This document shows positions 1 to 7,929 of a DNA stretch of 64,000 nucleotides, piece after piece (within the stretch, counting starts at the first letter, position 1; the number at the start of each line of letters is the position of its first letter). Source of the DNA: Brevibacillus migulae (lineage in GTDB: Bacteria > Bacillota > Bacilli > Brevibacillales > Brevibacillaceae); NCBI RefSeq assembly GCF_004521915.1, contig NZ_SDKD01000008.1, positions 95,000-158,999 on the forward strand, given 5' to 3'. Below the pieces are notes generated by a model. It searched no databases, had not been told where the DNA came from, and worked only from the letters and a program-made list of their open reading frames with translations. A program made the position numbers and the translations under genes.

Positions 1-1
1 T

Positions 2-1600
2 CAGCTCACAGAACGGGTGGCCGAACAGCTTGAGCCGTTGAAGGAAAATGTTGAGGCGCTTGCGGAGCTGGATTTCATTTTTGCCAAAGCGCAGCTGGCC
101 TACAGTATGAAGGCAATCGGTCCGAAGCTCAATGACCGCGGATATATCCGGCTGCGAAAAGGCCGCCATCCGTTGATTTCCCGCGATGTGGTCGTGCCGA
201 TTGATGTGGAGCTGGGCGGTGAGTATACCGCGATCGTCGTGACAGGCCCGAATACGGGGGGGAAAACCGTTTCCTTAAAGACGGTCGGGCTGCTTTCCTT
301 GATGACCATGTCAGGGTTGCACATACCGGCTGAGGAAGAAAGCGAGATGACGGTCTTCTCTTCTATTTTCGCGGATATCGGGGATGAACAGTCGATCGAG
401 CAAAGCTTGTCGACATTCTCCAGCCATATGACCAATATCATTCACATCCTGAAATCGATGGACGAGCGCAGCCTTGTGCTGTTTGACGAGCTGGGCGCAG
501 GTACGGACCCGACGGAGGGCGCTGCCTTGGCGATGTCCATCATCGACCATGTGATCGATAAAAAGGCGCGCCTCATCGCGACCACCCACTACAGCGAGCT
601 GAAGGCATACGCCTACGAGCGGCCGGAAGCGATCAATGCGAGTGTGGAATTTGATGTTCAGACGCTTCGTCCGACCTATCGCTTGCTGGTCGGGGTTCCC
701 GGGCGATCCAATGCGTTCGCCATCTCGAGACGGTTGGGCCTGCCAGAGGAAATCATCGAGCGCGCCAAAGGCTCGATCAGCGAGGAAGAGAATCAAGTGG
801 AAATGATGATCGCCTCGTTGGAACGCAACCGGAAAAAGGCCGAGCAGGAACGGCACGATGCGGAAGCGCTGCGCAAGGAATCGGAGGAGCTGCGCAAGCA
901 ATTGGAGGAAGAGCGGGCCCGTTTTGCCGAGGAGAAAAACCGCTTGCTGGAAAAAGCGGAGGAAGAAGCGCGCCTCGCCGTCCAATTGGCCAAGGAAGAG
1001 GCGGACACCATCATTCGCGAGCTGCGCGGCATGATGAAGGAAGGCATCGATATCAAAGAGCATAAGCTGATTGATGCGAAAAAACGCCTGGGCGAGGCTG
1101 TCCTCGAGCTGGAAAAGGAAAAAGTGAAAAAACCGGCAAAAGCCGTGCGCGCGACGCAAATCAAGCCAGGCGATGAAGTGATGGTGACGAGCTTCAATCA
1201 GCGCGGGACGGTGCTGGAAAAAACAGGCAGCAAAGAGTTTCTGGTGCAGATCGGCATCATGAAGATGAAAGTCAAGCAGGACGATATGCACGTGGTCAAT
1301 CCGGTGAAAGCCGAGCCGCAGGTCACTTACACCTCTGTCAAAAGAGCCCGCGGCAATGTCAAAATGGAGCTGGATCTGCGCGGCTTCAAGGTAGAGGATG
1401 GCCTGCGCGAAATTGATCAGTATCTGGATGAGGCCTTGCTAGCGGGTCTGCATACCGTCTCCATCATTCACGGACACGGAACCGGGGCGCTGCGCAAGGC
1501 CGTGCAGGACTATCTCCGCCATCACCGGCTGGTGAAGTCCCATCGACTAGGGGGACAAGGGGAAGGCGGCGTTGGAGCCACCATTGTCGAGTTAAAGTAG
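2..1600 (+). CDS. mutS2: Endonuclease MutS2, 3' part (5' end outside window)
   Basis: MutS-family ATPase with a C-terminal Smr nuclease domain. It acts on branched recombination intermediates or collided ribosomes, not in mismatch repair. The reading frame is open from the first bases, so the N-terminal third is missing: 532 codons are present against about 785 for the family. Walker A (GPNTGGKT) lies at about 245-268 and Walker B (LVLFDELGAGTDP) at about 474-512. A charged Glu/Lys-rich coiled coil spans about 800-1130. The Smr domain from about 1364 carries LDLRG and HGHGTGALR. The GTG at 17 is internal, not the start. The next gene begins 34 bases on, and the mutS2/DUF350 pairing is the usual Bacillales order. 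Confidence 0.96.
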   Translation, partial: QLTERVAEQLEPLKENVEALAELDFIFAKAQLAYSMKAIGPKLNDRGYIRLRKGRHPLISRDVVVPIDVELGGEYTAIVVTGPNTGGKTVSLKTVGLLSLMTMSGLHIPAEEESEMTVFSSIFADIGDEQSIEQSLSTFSSHMTNIIHILKSMDERSLVLFDELGAGTDPTEGAALAMSIIDHVIDKKARLIATTHYSELKAYAYERPEAINASVEFDVQTLRPTYRLLVGVPGRSNAFAISRRLGLPEEIIERAKGSISEEENQVEMMIASLERNRKKAEQERHDAEALRKESEELRKQLEEERARFAEEKNRLLEKAEEEARLAVQLAKEEADTIIRELRGMMKEGIDIKEHKLIDAKKRLGEAVLELEKEKVKKPAKAVRATQIKPGDEVMVTSFNQRGTVLEKTGSKEFLVQIGIMKMKVKQDDMHVVNPVKAEPQVTYTSVKRARGNVKMELDLRGFKVEDGLREIDQYLDEALLAGLHTVSIIHGHGTGALRKAVQDYLRHHRLVKSHRLGGQGEGGVGATIVELK

Positions 1601-1634
1601 TGCTGACGCCAATTGGCAAAAAGGGGGAGCGTCA

Positions 1635-2045
1635 TTGGCAGATTTATTGCACAATCCATACATTGCGGTCACCGCGTATTACACGGTGACCGGTCTAGCC
1701 ATGATCTTGTTTCTTACCATCTTTGAGCTGGTCACCCGTTATCGTGTCTGGGATGAATTGAGAAGAGGAAATCTCGCAGTGGCCATGGCAACAGGGGGAA
1801 AAATTTTTGGCGTGGCCAACATTTTTCGCTTCTCCATCGAGCAGCACGATAGCATGGGGCAAGCGTTGATCTGGGGATCATTCGGCTACCTGCTGCTGCT
1901 GGCAAGCTACTTCATTTTTGAATTCATGACACCAAGCTACAACGTAGATCAGGAAATCGCCCAAGACAATCGGGCAGTCGGATTTATTGCGATGGTCATC
2001 TCGGTAGGATTTTCGTACGTCATCGGGGCGAGCTTGTCATTATAA
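1635..2045 (+). CDS. DUF350 family membrane protein (YshE-like)
   Basis: A 136-residue protein with about four hydrophobic helices, small loops and a charged segment near residues 35-50. It matches DUF350 membrane proteins, whose biochemical role is not established. The start is TTG at 1635, placed by the AAGGGGGAG ribosome binding site just upstream; no ATG serves. It follows mutS2 directly, as yshE does in B. subtilis, and a ferredoxin gene follows after 20 bases, so the three may be co-transcribed. Family assignment is by pattern and synteny. Confidence 0.8.
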   Translation: MADLLHNPYIAVTAYYTVTGLAMILFLTIFELVTRYRVWDELRRGNLAVAMATGGKIFGVANIFRFSIEQHDSMGQALIWGSFGYLLLLASYFIFEFMTPSYNVDQEIAQDNRAVGFIAMVISVGFSYVIGASLSL

Positions 2046-2065
2046 AAAGAAGAGGGGGAGGCCAC

Positions 2066-2362
2066 TTGGAAGCGAAGGAGACTGTCGAGGTGCGTGTCGT
2101 CCACGGGGGACAAGAAACCATTCTTCGGGTAGAAAAAGGAGCAAATTTGCTGCTGGCCATGACAAAGGCAAATTTACCCATCGATTTCATGTGTACTACG
2201 GGGAAATGCACCACCTGTCGATGTAAAATGTCGATTCCACCGGGCTCCGCCTCTCCCGCCAGTGAAACGGAAGTGTACCGGCTGGGCCAGCAAGCATGCC
2301 AAGAAGGCTACCGTCTATCGTGTCAACTGTATGTCCAAGGGCCGCTAACCGTTTACTTATAG
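2066..2362 (+). CDS. 2Fe-2S ferredoxin domain protein
   Basis: A 98-residue stand-alone plant-type [2Fe-2S] ferredoxin, presumably a soluble electron carrier. Cysteines 43, 48 and 51 give the C-X4-C-X2-C cluster loop and Cys86 is the expected fourth ligand; extra cysteines lie at 53 and 78. The start is TTG at 2066 after an AGAGGGGGAGG site. It sits 20 bases after the DUF350 gene, so its redox partner may be a membrane protein, but no reductase is next to it. Confidence 0.88.
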   Translation: MEAKETVEVRVVHGGQETILRVEKGANLLLAMTKANLPIDFMCTTGKCTTCRCKMSIPPGSASPASETEVYRLGQQACQEGYRLSCQLYVQGPLTVYL

Positions 2363-2380
2363 AGAAAGCCTTGTTATAAT
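2352..2380 (+). promoter_or_regulatory. Sigma-A-type promoter ahead of small membrane protein and sugar dehydrogenase
   Basis: TTTACT at 2352-2357 and TATAAT at 2375-2380 are separated by 17 bases. The -35 overlaps the end of the ferredoxin gene. Position suggests a separate transcript for 2443-3917. Confidence 0.5.
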
Positions 2381-2442
2381 TTCAGTTGTTTACTGCCGGC
2401 TTGTCGATTTATATCGGAAATGGAAGAGAGGGGAAGACCACC

Positions 2443-2604
2443 TTGGAAACCTTGTACAAGGTGCTTATTGCTTTTTGTATCGTCTTTTTTGCAGCAGGAA
2501 TTCTATATGTGGTCTACTATTTGCCAAAAGTACCGGCAACTCCCGCTCAGCCGCAATCGTCGACCGGAAGCTATTCTGTTGCAGGGGATAGACTAGAATA
2601 TTGA
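2443..2604 (+). CDS. Small single-helix membrane protein, unknown function
   Basis: A 53-residue protein: a short charged N-terminus, one hydrophobic helix (residues about 6-28) and a Pro/Gln/Ser-rich polar tail, so probably a membrane-anchored peptide with an external tail. The start is TTG at 2443, set by the AGAGGGGAA site eight bases upstream. The frame is open further upstream without a ribosome binding site. It ends four bases inside the alternative TTG start of the next gene, so the two are tightly coupled. No family recognised. Confidence 0.6.
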   Translation: METLYKVLIAFCIVFFAAGILYVVYYLPKVPATPAQPQSSTGSYSVAGDRLEY

Positions 2605-2618
2605 AAGAGGAGATCCGA

Positions 2619-3917
2619 ATGACACAACCTGTACGTGTCGCAGTCGTAGGTCTTGGCTTTGTTGGATTGCCATTGGCATTAACTTATGCGATGAAAGGGG
2701 CATATGTAGTAGGCGTGGATGTAATGCCAAGCCTGATCGACCAGATCAATCGTGCCGAATCGCATCATTTGGAAAGCTATCAAGGAAAATTGTTGAAAGA
2801 TATTCTCAAAGAGCAATTGGAAGCGGGCCGCTTCCGTGCGACCACTTCCTATGACGAGGCAGCAGAGCAAGTCGATCACTACATCGTAACGGTTGGTTTG
2901 CCTGTACATAACGGTGATCCGGATTTGCGTCCGCTGAAAAGCTGTGCGCAGACTCTGGGGAAAGTGCTCAAAAAAGGCGATACAGTAATGATTCGCAGCA
3001 CCGTTGTACCGGGTACGACGGAAGAAGTCTTGCAGCCGATATTGGAGGAAGCGAGCGGCTTGAAAGCCGGCACCGATTTTTACCTGACCTACTGCTCGGA
3101 GCGCATTGCAGAGGGGCGCGCATTTGAAGAATTCATTCACATGCCGCTTGTGCTGGGAGGCGTGAATGAAGCGAGCGCGGAAAAAGGAAAAGAGTTGCTC
3201 TCCCATATCAGCGAAACCGAGATCACGATCGCTCCGATCCCCGTCGTAGAGACAGCCAAAGTCATCGAGAACATCCAGCGTGATGTGAACATTGCCATGG
3301 TTCAGGAATTTGCCCGCTTTGCTGAAGCGTTTAACATCGATACATTTGAATTGATCAAAGTAGCCAATACGCATACGCGTGTCAATCTGCTGACGCCCGG
3401 TCCAGGCGTAGGCGGCTTCTGTCTGCCGAATGCCTTGTATTATTTGCAGCCAAAGGCAAATGAGTTGGGCGTTTCGTTGCGACTTCTGCAGGAGGCTCGC
3501 GGGATCAATGACAGCGTGCCATCCGTGATTGTGGACATGCTGGAAGCGGCGCTGCAGAAAGCAGGAAAAACCTTATCCGGCAGCCGTGTAGCAGTACTGG
3601 GTCTGGCCATGAAAGACTTTTCCAACGACGACCGCGTGAGCCCGGTGCACCAAGTCATCGAAGTGCTCCTATCGCGAGGCGTCCATGTCGCTTCCTATGA
3701 CCCCGCTGTTCCGACACGCTATGAGCACAAGGCGGACACGCTGGAGGATGCGGTCAGAGGAGCGGACGCATTGCTGCTTACAGCCGTACAGAAAGAATTT
3801 ACCGAGCTCGACTGGAACGAGGTTGCCCAACTGATGGGTCGCTCGCCAATCCTGCTTGATACGAAAAACCGCATTCCACGGACGGTTGATAAACAAGTGA
3901 CCGTGGTACGCATCTAA
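2619..3917 (+). CDS. Nucleotide-sugar dehydrogenase (UDP-glucose / UDP-ManNAc 6-dehydrogenase family)
   Basis: A 432-residue NAD-dependent dehydrogenase that oxidises a UDP-hexose to a uronic acid for surface polysaccharide. The Rossmann motif GLGFVGLPLA is at the N-terminus. The catalytic cysteine sits in PGPGVGGFC, followed by LPN instead of the usual xxD seen in WecC/TuaD. A C-terminal UDP-binding domain ends the protein. ATG at 2619 follows AAAGAGGAG; TTG at 2601 is in frame but overlaps that site. A terminator follows. Similarity looks closer to WecC than TuaD, but the substrate cannot be fixed from sequence. It could feed the polysaccharide genes further downstream. Confidence 0.85.
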   Translation: MTQPVRVAVVGLGFVGLPLALTYAMKGAYVVGVDVMPSLIDQINRAESHHLESYQGKLLKDILKEQLEAGRFRATTSYDEAAEQVDHYIVTVGLPVHNGDPDLRPLKSCAQTLGKVLKKGDTVMIRSTVVPGTTEEVLQPILEEASGLKAGTDFYLTYCSERIAEGRAFEEFIHMPLVLGGVNEASAEKGKELLSHISETEITIAPIPVVETAKVIENIQRDVNIAMVQEFARFAEAFNIDTFELIKVANTHTRVNLLTPGPGVGGFCLPNALYYLQPKANELGVSLRLLQEARGINDSVPSVIVDMLEAALQKAGKTLSGSRVAVLGLAMKDFSNDDRVSPVHQVIEVLLSRGVHVASYDPAVPTRYEHKADTLEDAVRGADALLLTAVQKEFTELDWNEVAQLMGRSPILLDTKNRIPRTVDKQVTVVRI

Positions 3918-3936
3918 CGTTAGGTACAACATGCAG

Positions 3937-3965
3937 AAGCTGTCGATTGAATCGGCAGCTTTTTC
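3937..3965 (+). terminator. Rho-independent terminator
   Basis: An 11-bp stem (AGCTGTCGATT with AATCGGCAGCT, one G-U pair), a tiny loop and TTTTCTG. It ends the nucleotide-sugar dehydrogenase transcript. Confidence 0.8.
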
Positions 3966-3986
3966 TGTACACGAGGACGTGAAAAC

Positions 3987-4931
3987 ATGAACAAAACCGA
4001 GCGAATGCTGGCCATCATATTGGAGCTGCAGAGCAAAGGGACGCAGCGGGCAGAGGATTTAGCCGCGACCTTTGAGACAAGCGTCCGGACCATCTATCGT
4101 GACATTCAAGCGCTAAGCGAGGCAGGCGTACCCGTTGCCGGCTTGCCGGGCCAAGGCTACACGTTGATGGAAGGCTATTTTTTGCCGCCCGTCAGTTTTA
4201 CAGCCGAGGAGGCTGTCGCGGCACTGCTGGGCGCGGATTTTGTCGCAGGGCAGTTTGACGAACAGTACCGAATCCGTGCTGTTGCCGCAAGACGAAAGAT
4301 CGAAGGGATATTGCCCGAGCCAGTCAAGGTGGAAGCCGAGCGCCTGCGCGCAGGGATGAGACTGTTGACTGCAAAAAAGCATATCATCGGGCAGGAAATG
4401 GAGACCCTTGCCCGTTTGCGTTCCGCCATTCTCGAAGAGCGCAGGGTGGGATTTCATTATGAAAAGAGCGGCATGGGCACGGTCACAGAACGGCAAAGTG
4501 TTCGTGAGGTCGATCCGTATGGTTTGGTGCTTATCGATGGATCATGGGTGCTGATCGGATATTGCCATTTGCGAAAAGAGATCCGCCATTTTCGCCTGAA
4601 GCGGATGAGTGAAGTCGATTTGTTGGCACAAGCAGCCAAAAAGCCCACAGACTTTGATTTGCATGCGTATGCCCCGGTTGATGATCGTCAGCTGGTCGTC
4701 AAGGTGTGGGCCGATGCCGAAATCGCCAATGAATTGCGAACATCCCCCCATTTTTATATGGATGAACTGGTCGAGCAGGAAGATGGCTTGCTGGTCACGC
4801 TTCGTGTGCGGCAGCCGGAGGAGATCCTGCAATGGCTATTGGGCTGGGGGGCGCATATGAAGGTGTTGGAGCCGGAGTCACTGTGCCAGCGCATGCGGGA
4901 AGAACTTGTTGCGATGCTGAATCACTACTGA
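3987..4931 (+). CDS. YafY-type transcriptional regulator (HTH_11 + WYL domain)
   Basis: A 314-residue DNA-binding regulator. The N-terminal winged helix (about residues 1-60, with SVRTIYRDIQALSEAG as recognition region) is typical of the HTH_11/DeoR-like fold. A WYL domain follows (about 140-215, with VDPYGLVLIDGSWVLIGYC and HFRLKRM), which senses ligands or nucleic acid in this family. A C-terminal extension completes the usual length. ATG at 3987 follows a GAGGA site. The next gene is DinB-like, and WYL regulators are often paired with DinB genes, so it may regulate that neighbour. Confidence 0.9.
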   Translation: MNKTERMLAIILELQSKGTQRAEDLAATFETSVRTIYRDIQALSEAGVPVAGLPGQGYTLMEGYFLPPVSFTAEEAVAALLGADFVAGQFDEQYRIRAVAARRKIEGILPEPVKVEAERLRAGMRLLTAKKHIIGQEMETLARLRSAILEERRVGFHYEKSGMGTVTERQSVREVDPYGLVLIDGSWVLIGYCHLRKEIRHFRLKRMSEVDLLAQAAKKPTDFDLHAYAPVDDRQLVVKVWADAEIANELRTSPHFYMDELVEQEDGLLVTLRVRQPEEILQWLLGWGAHMKVLEPESLCQRMREELVAMLNHY

Positions 4932-4993
4932 CACACTGCTGTCAGGAGCGGTTTTGTATGATTGCCTTAGATACGTTGAAAGGGGCAATTTCC

Positions 4994-5527
4994 ATGAATA
5001 CAAAAGAGATATTGACACGTTTTGAAGCACTGGCAGCACAGTATATGCGGGAACTCGATGCATGGGAGATGGAGGAGCTCACAAGAAAGCCAAGGGAAGA
5101 AGCGTGGTCGCTGGGGCAGCTATATGTCCATTTGATTCAATCAGCGCTGTTTCTGCACCTGCCGAACGCGGTGGCCTGCTCTCAAAAAGCGCCGGGCACG
5201 AAGCTGGGAGGGCAAAAAACAGAGCGGGGAGCTGCCGTCTACACGCTGGGAAGCTTTCCGCCGATCAAGATACACGTCCCACCGTCTGAGCAGTATACGC
5301 CCAAACAGCCAGTGAGCAAGGAGCAGCTCCACGAAGGGATCCAGCAGGTGTTAGCGAAAATGAATGAAGTAGAGCCCGCGATGCGGGAAGCCTCATCGGA
5401 CCATACGCTTACGCACCCTGGCCTTGGCGATTTGCATGCGGTGGAGTGGTTTCGCCTGGTGGAGATGCATTACCGTCATCACTTGCGTCAGCTGGACACC
5501 CTGAAGGAGCAGGTGGCTGCTACATAG
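4994..5527 (+). CDS. DinB family / putative metal-dependent hydrolase
   Basis: A 177-residue predicted four-helix-bundle protein of the DinB/YfiT superfamily, many members of which are thiol-linked transferases. Visible pattern: LYVHLIQS in helix 2 and MHYRHHLRQLD near the C-terminus, the usual metal-binding histidines. ATG at 4994 has AAAGGGG eight bases upstream; an in-frame ATG at 4958 with AGGAG would add 12 residues and cannot be excluded. It follows the WYL regulator by about 60 bases, and its end overlaps the convergent DUF5995 gene by 8 bases. Confidence 0.75.
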   Translation: MNTKEILTRFEALAAQYMRELDAWEMEELTRKPREEAWSLGQLYVHLIQSALFLHLPNAVACSQKAPGTKLGGQKTERGAAVYTLGSFPPIKIHVPPSEQYTPKQPVSKEQLHEGIQQVLAKMNEVEPAMREASSDHTLTHPGLGDLHAVEWFRLVEMHYRHHLRQLDTLKEQVAAT

Positions 5528-6350
5528 AAAAAGGTTGACCGGTATCCGAGACTGGCGGAAGGTTCCTTTCTTGCAGCAAGCGGATGTTTTTGCCAATATC
5601 AGTGGATTCCCGCAGGCGGATGAAAAAAAGCCCCGTCTGAAAGAGGAATCCAGGCGGCTGGTACACGAGCGTACCGATACCGGTAACTTGCTTATCCTTT
5701 TCATGACAGTAAACGGTTTTCTGTTCTTCCGGAAGGGGAGCGAGAGACAATGCGAATTCCCACGCAGCGCCTCTCGCTTTTTCCATGCTGAAATTGATGA
5801 TGGCTTTCGAGGCAGCAGGACTGACGTGATCGAGCAAACCGATCCAGGGAGAAATCCGATCGATGTCGGTGCGCACCTCGTCCACGAGGGATGATAGAAT
5901 CCGGTTAATGGCGAGGAAATCATGACGCAAGTCGGCAATCGCTTTGCCGGGGCACGTCTGTGCGCTGGCGATGCCAAGATCCAGATTGATATGGGCGTTC
6001 ATGCCCAACAGCAAATGCTGGAGTACAAGCAGCCGAGGGTTATCTGCCTGTGTAAAAGCGAGGCGCCAGCTTTCCGAAACCGGCTGGCCATGCATATAGG
6101 CTTGCAGCGCGTCCAGATAACGATTGGCGAAAATCACGTCAAGACGCTCCATCCTCGGACCGTTCTCGAAAAATCCGGTGCGTATGCCTTGTTTGACTTG
6201 GATGGTAACCAGCCGATACAAGGCCGCAAAATAGCCGAGACGGGATTGATTGCGAATCGACCACTCGATCAGCAGATTCATCTGGTCGATCACTTCATCG
6301 ATGCTGGCGGCATTGCCCAAAGCAAAGCCGGGTTTGTTTGCAGCGCTCAT
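5520..6350 (-). CDS. DUF5995 family protein
   Basis: A 276-residue, mostly helical protein. It has the sequence features I associate with DUF5995: RYLDALQAYMHG, then SWRLAF and a signature near residues 108-125 (VLQHLLLGMNAHINLDL). No catalytic role is known. No signal peptide is visible. ATG at 6350 follows TAGGAGCT. It lies 11 bases after the stop of the EamA transporter on the same strand, so the two form an operon. Its 3' end overlaps the convergent DinB-like gene. Confidence 0.7.
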   Translation of the reverse strand: MSAANKPGFALGNAASIDEVIDQMNLLIEWSIRNQSRLGYFAALYRLVTIQVKQGIRTGFFENGPRMERLDVIFANRYLDALQAYMHGQPVSESWRLAFTQADNPRLLVLQHLLLGMNAHINLDLGIASAQTCPGKAIADLRHDFLAINRILSSLVDEVRTDIDRISPWIGLLDHVSPAASKAIINFSMEKARGAAWEFALSLAPLPEEQKTVYCHEKDKQVTGIGTLVYQPPGFLFQTGLFFIRLRESTDIGKNIRLLQERNLPPVSDTGQPFSM

Positions 6351-6361
6351 AGATCAAGCTC

Positions 6362-7270
6362 CTAACTCTTCTTGACTTTCCTTCCCATTATTTCTCCCGC
6401 TATGTTATGCATTTCCGTCACACCGATCCCTGCAAGCATCAAGCAGGCTCCGATCAAGACGCAGGTTGTCAGCGGTTCTCCCCAGATCGCCCAGGAGAAC
6501 AAAAAAGCAAAAAGCGATTCCAGCGATAAAATCATGGTGACATGAGTAGGCGGCGTATACAGCTGCGCTTTGATCTGTATGACATAAGCGAGCATTGTCC
6601 CGATGAGGCATTCAAACAGATACGCAAACCAGCCATAGGGAGTAAGCGGTCCAGGCACCGGTTCCACCATCACGGCGAGTACAGTCGAAATCCCGCCGAC
6701 CACCAGCAGCTGCACCATGGCAAACAGAAGCGGGTCGATGCTGCGTTCCTTATCATAAATGCGGTCGACCAAGACAGTATGTATGGCAAAGGCGATGGCA
6801 CAGAAAAATACAAGCAGATCTCCCAAACCAAACCGTGTGAGACTGCCCCCAGATGAAAGCAGACACAGCCCGAGGAAGGCGAGCAGACTGCCGATGATCG
6901 GGCCTTTTTGCAAAGGAGTGCGCGACCATAGGAAATAGAGGAACGGGACAAAAATGACCGTAAGCCCCGTAATCATTCCAGCTTTACCCGGTGTCGTCCG
7001 CTCGATTCCGAAAATTTGAAAGGTGAACGAAAGAAACAGGAAAAAGCCGGTGTAAAACCCGAGCTTCCACAAAGAACGATCCAGCTTGCGAAGATCCTTG
7101 AATCGCCAGATAGCCAGGAGCAGTCCTGCCAGCAGAAATCGAGTTCCTTGAAAATAGAGGGGAGACATCTCGGAAAGCAAATCCTTCGCGAGAACAAAGG
7201 TATATCCCCAGCTGATCGCGATGAACAGCAACGAAAAGTCAGCGAGTAGTGTTTGTTTGGTGGTAGGCAA
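6362..7270 (-). CDS. EamA/DMT family transporter
   Basis: A 302-residue integral membrane protein with about ten transmembrane helices in two EamA repeats, typical of drug/metabolite exporters. The first repeat starts LLFIAISWGYTFV and the second holds LSLESLFAFLFSWAIWGEP near the end. The start is TTG at 7270, indicated by AAGGAGAGA just upstream. It is the first gene of a two-gene unit with DUF5995. The substrate cannot be inferred. Confidence 0.88.
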   Translation of the reverse strand: MPTTKQTLLADFSLLFIAISWGYTFVLAKDLLSEMSPLYFQGTRFLLAGLLLAIWRFKDLRKLDRSLWKLGFYTGFFLFLSFTFQIFGIERTTPGKAGMITGLTVIFVPFLYFLWSRTPLQKGPIIGSLLAFLGLCLLSSGGSLTRFGLGDLLVFFCAIAFAIHTVLVDRIYDKERSIDPLLFAMVQLLVVGGISTVLAVMVEPVPGPLTPYGWFAYLFECLIGTMLAYVIQIKAQLYTPPTHVTMILSLESLFAFLFSWAIWGEPLTTCVLIGACLMLAGIGVTEMHNIAGEIMGRKVKKS

Positions 7271-7398
7271 TCAGATTCTCTCCTTGCCGCAGTTGCGTTT
7301 TCACATATCCAAAAGAATGGTATCATCTAGGAAGAAAGATTTCCATTGGAATTTTCCCAGAAAGCACCAGGCGGATGAAGCAAAGCAGGAGGTCATGC

Positions 7399-7686
7399 AT
7401 GTATTATTATGCGAACGAAATGGTGATGTCGAGAGAGAATGCGCGGGCGCTAAAGCCAAGCGAGATCAAGATCCTGGAGCATGTGAGAACATATGAGTTT
7501 GCGGATGAATATGAGGAGGAAATGCTTCCAGCCTTCGTAGAGATACGCTGCCAGGAGGACGGCATTACGGTGAAAAAACAGCGCATCGTGGATTTCCCCG
7601 AGTATGAAACGGAAAAAGAAGCAACCTTCCAGACGATCGAAGAAGCGACGGACATGTTCCGTCAGTGGATAGGGGAAATCGAATAG
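7399..7686 (+). CDS. Conserved-looking small acidic protein, unknown function
   Basis: A 95-residue soluble acidic protein with no signal peptide or membrane segment. The middle is a run of Glu/Asp-rich strands and helices, and no family is recognised. ATG at 7399 is chosen because AGGAGG lies six bases upstream; the in-frame ATG at 7375 has none. A strong terminator follows, so this is probably a real monocistronic gene, divergent from the EamA gene. Confidence 0.65.
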   Translation: MYYYANEMVMSRENARALKPSEIKILEHVRTYEFADEYEEEMLPAFVEIRCQEDGITVKKQRIVDFPEYETEKEATFQTIEEATDMFRQWIGEIE

Positions 7687-7731
7687 ATTGGTGAACAATT
7701 CCAGATGTTACAAAGTTGACACAAGCGGATG

Positions 7732-7758
7732 GACTGCCTTAAATGGCAGTCTTTTTTT
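7732..7758 (+). terminator. Rho-independent terminator
   Basis: A 7-bp stem GACTGCC/GGCAGTC with a 6-base loop and a T7 tract, ending the small acidic protein gene. Confidence 0.85.
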
Positions 7759-7802
7759 GGGGTTTTACCTGTGCGGATGAAGTCAGGGATACAGTCGTTC
7801 TA

Positions 7803-7830
7803 TTGACAAAAACTGCTTAGAGGGTATAAT
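7803..7830 (+). promoter_or_regulatory. Sigma-A promoter of the siderophore importer operon
   Basis: A perfect TTGACA (7803-7808) and a perfect TATAAT (7825-7830) with a 16-base spacer, about 100 bases upstream of the first permease gene. The strong core with overlapping operators fits a promoter held off by a repressor. Confidence 0.85.
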
Positions 7831-7844
7831 GATAACTGTTATCA
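7830..7844. promoter_or_regulatory. Fur-type operator 1
   Basis: TGATAACTGTTATCA is a perfect 7-1-7 inverted repeat, matching the Bacillus Fur box form TGATAAT-N-ATTATCA at 13 of 14 symmetric positions or nearly so. It begins on the last base of the -10 box, covering the transcription start. Confidence 0.75.
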
Positions 7845-7851
7845 ATGAGAT

Positions 7852-7866
7852 TGATAATGAGTATCA
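7852..7866. promoter_or_regulatory. Fur-type operator 2
   Basis: TGATAATGAGTATCA is a second 7-1-7 element, imperfect in one arm, seven bases after operator 1. The longer 19-base window 7853-7871 matches the classic GATAATGATAATCATTATC at 14 positions by eye. Confidence 0.7.
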
Positions 7867-7929
7867 TTTATGACGAGCATATGAAAGTATGGTAGGCAGC
7901 CGCCAATAACCCAAGAGTAAGGAATCGCT

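Noticed and set aside
311..1291. Long open frame on the minus strand inside mutS2
   Set aside because: It mirrors the codon bias of the real gene; the product is a His/Phe/Leu-rich string with no ribosome binding site or family resemblance.
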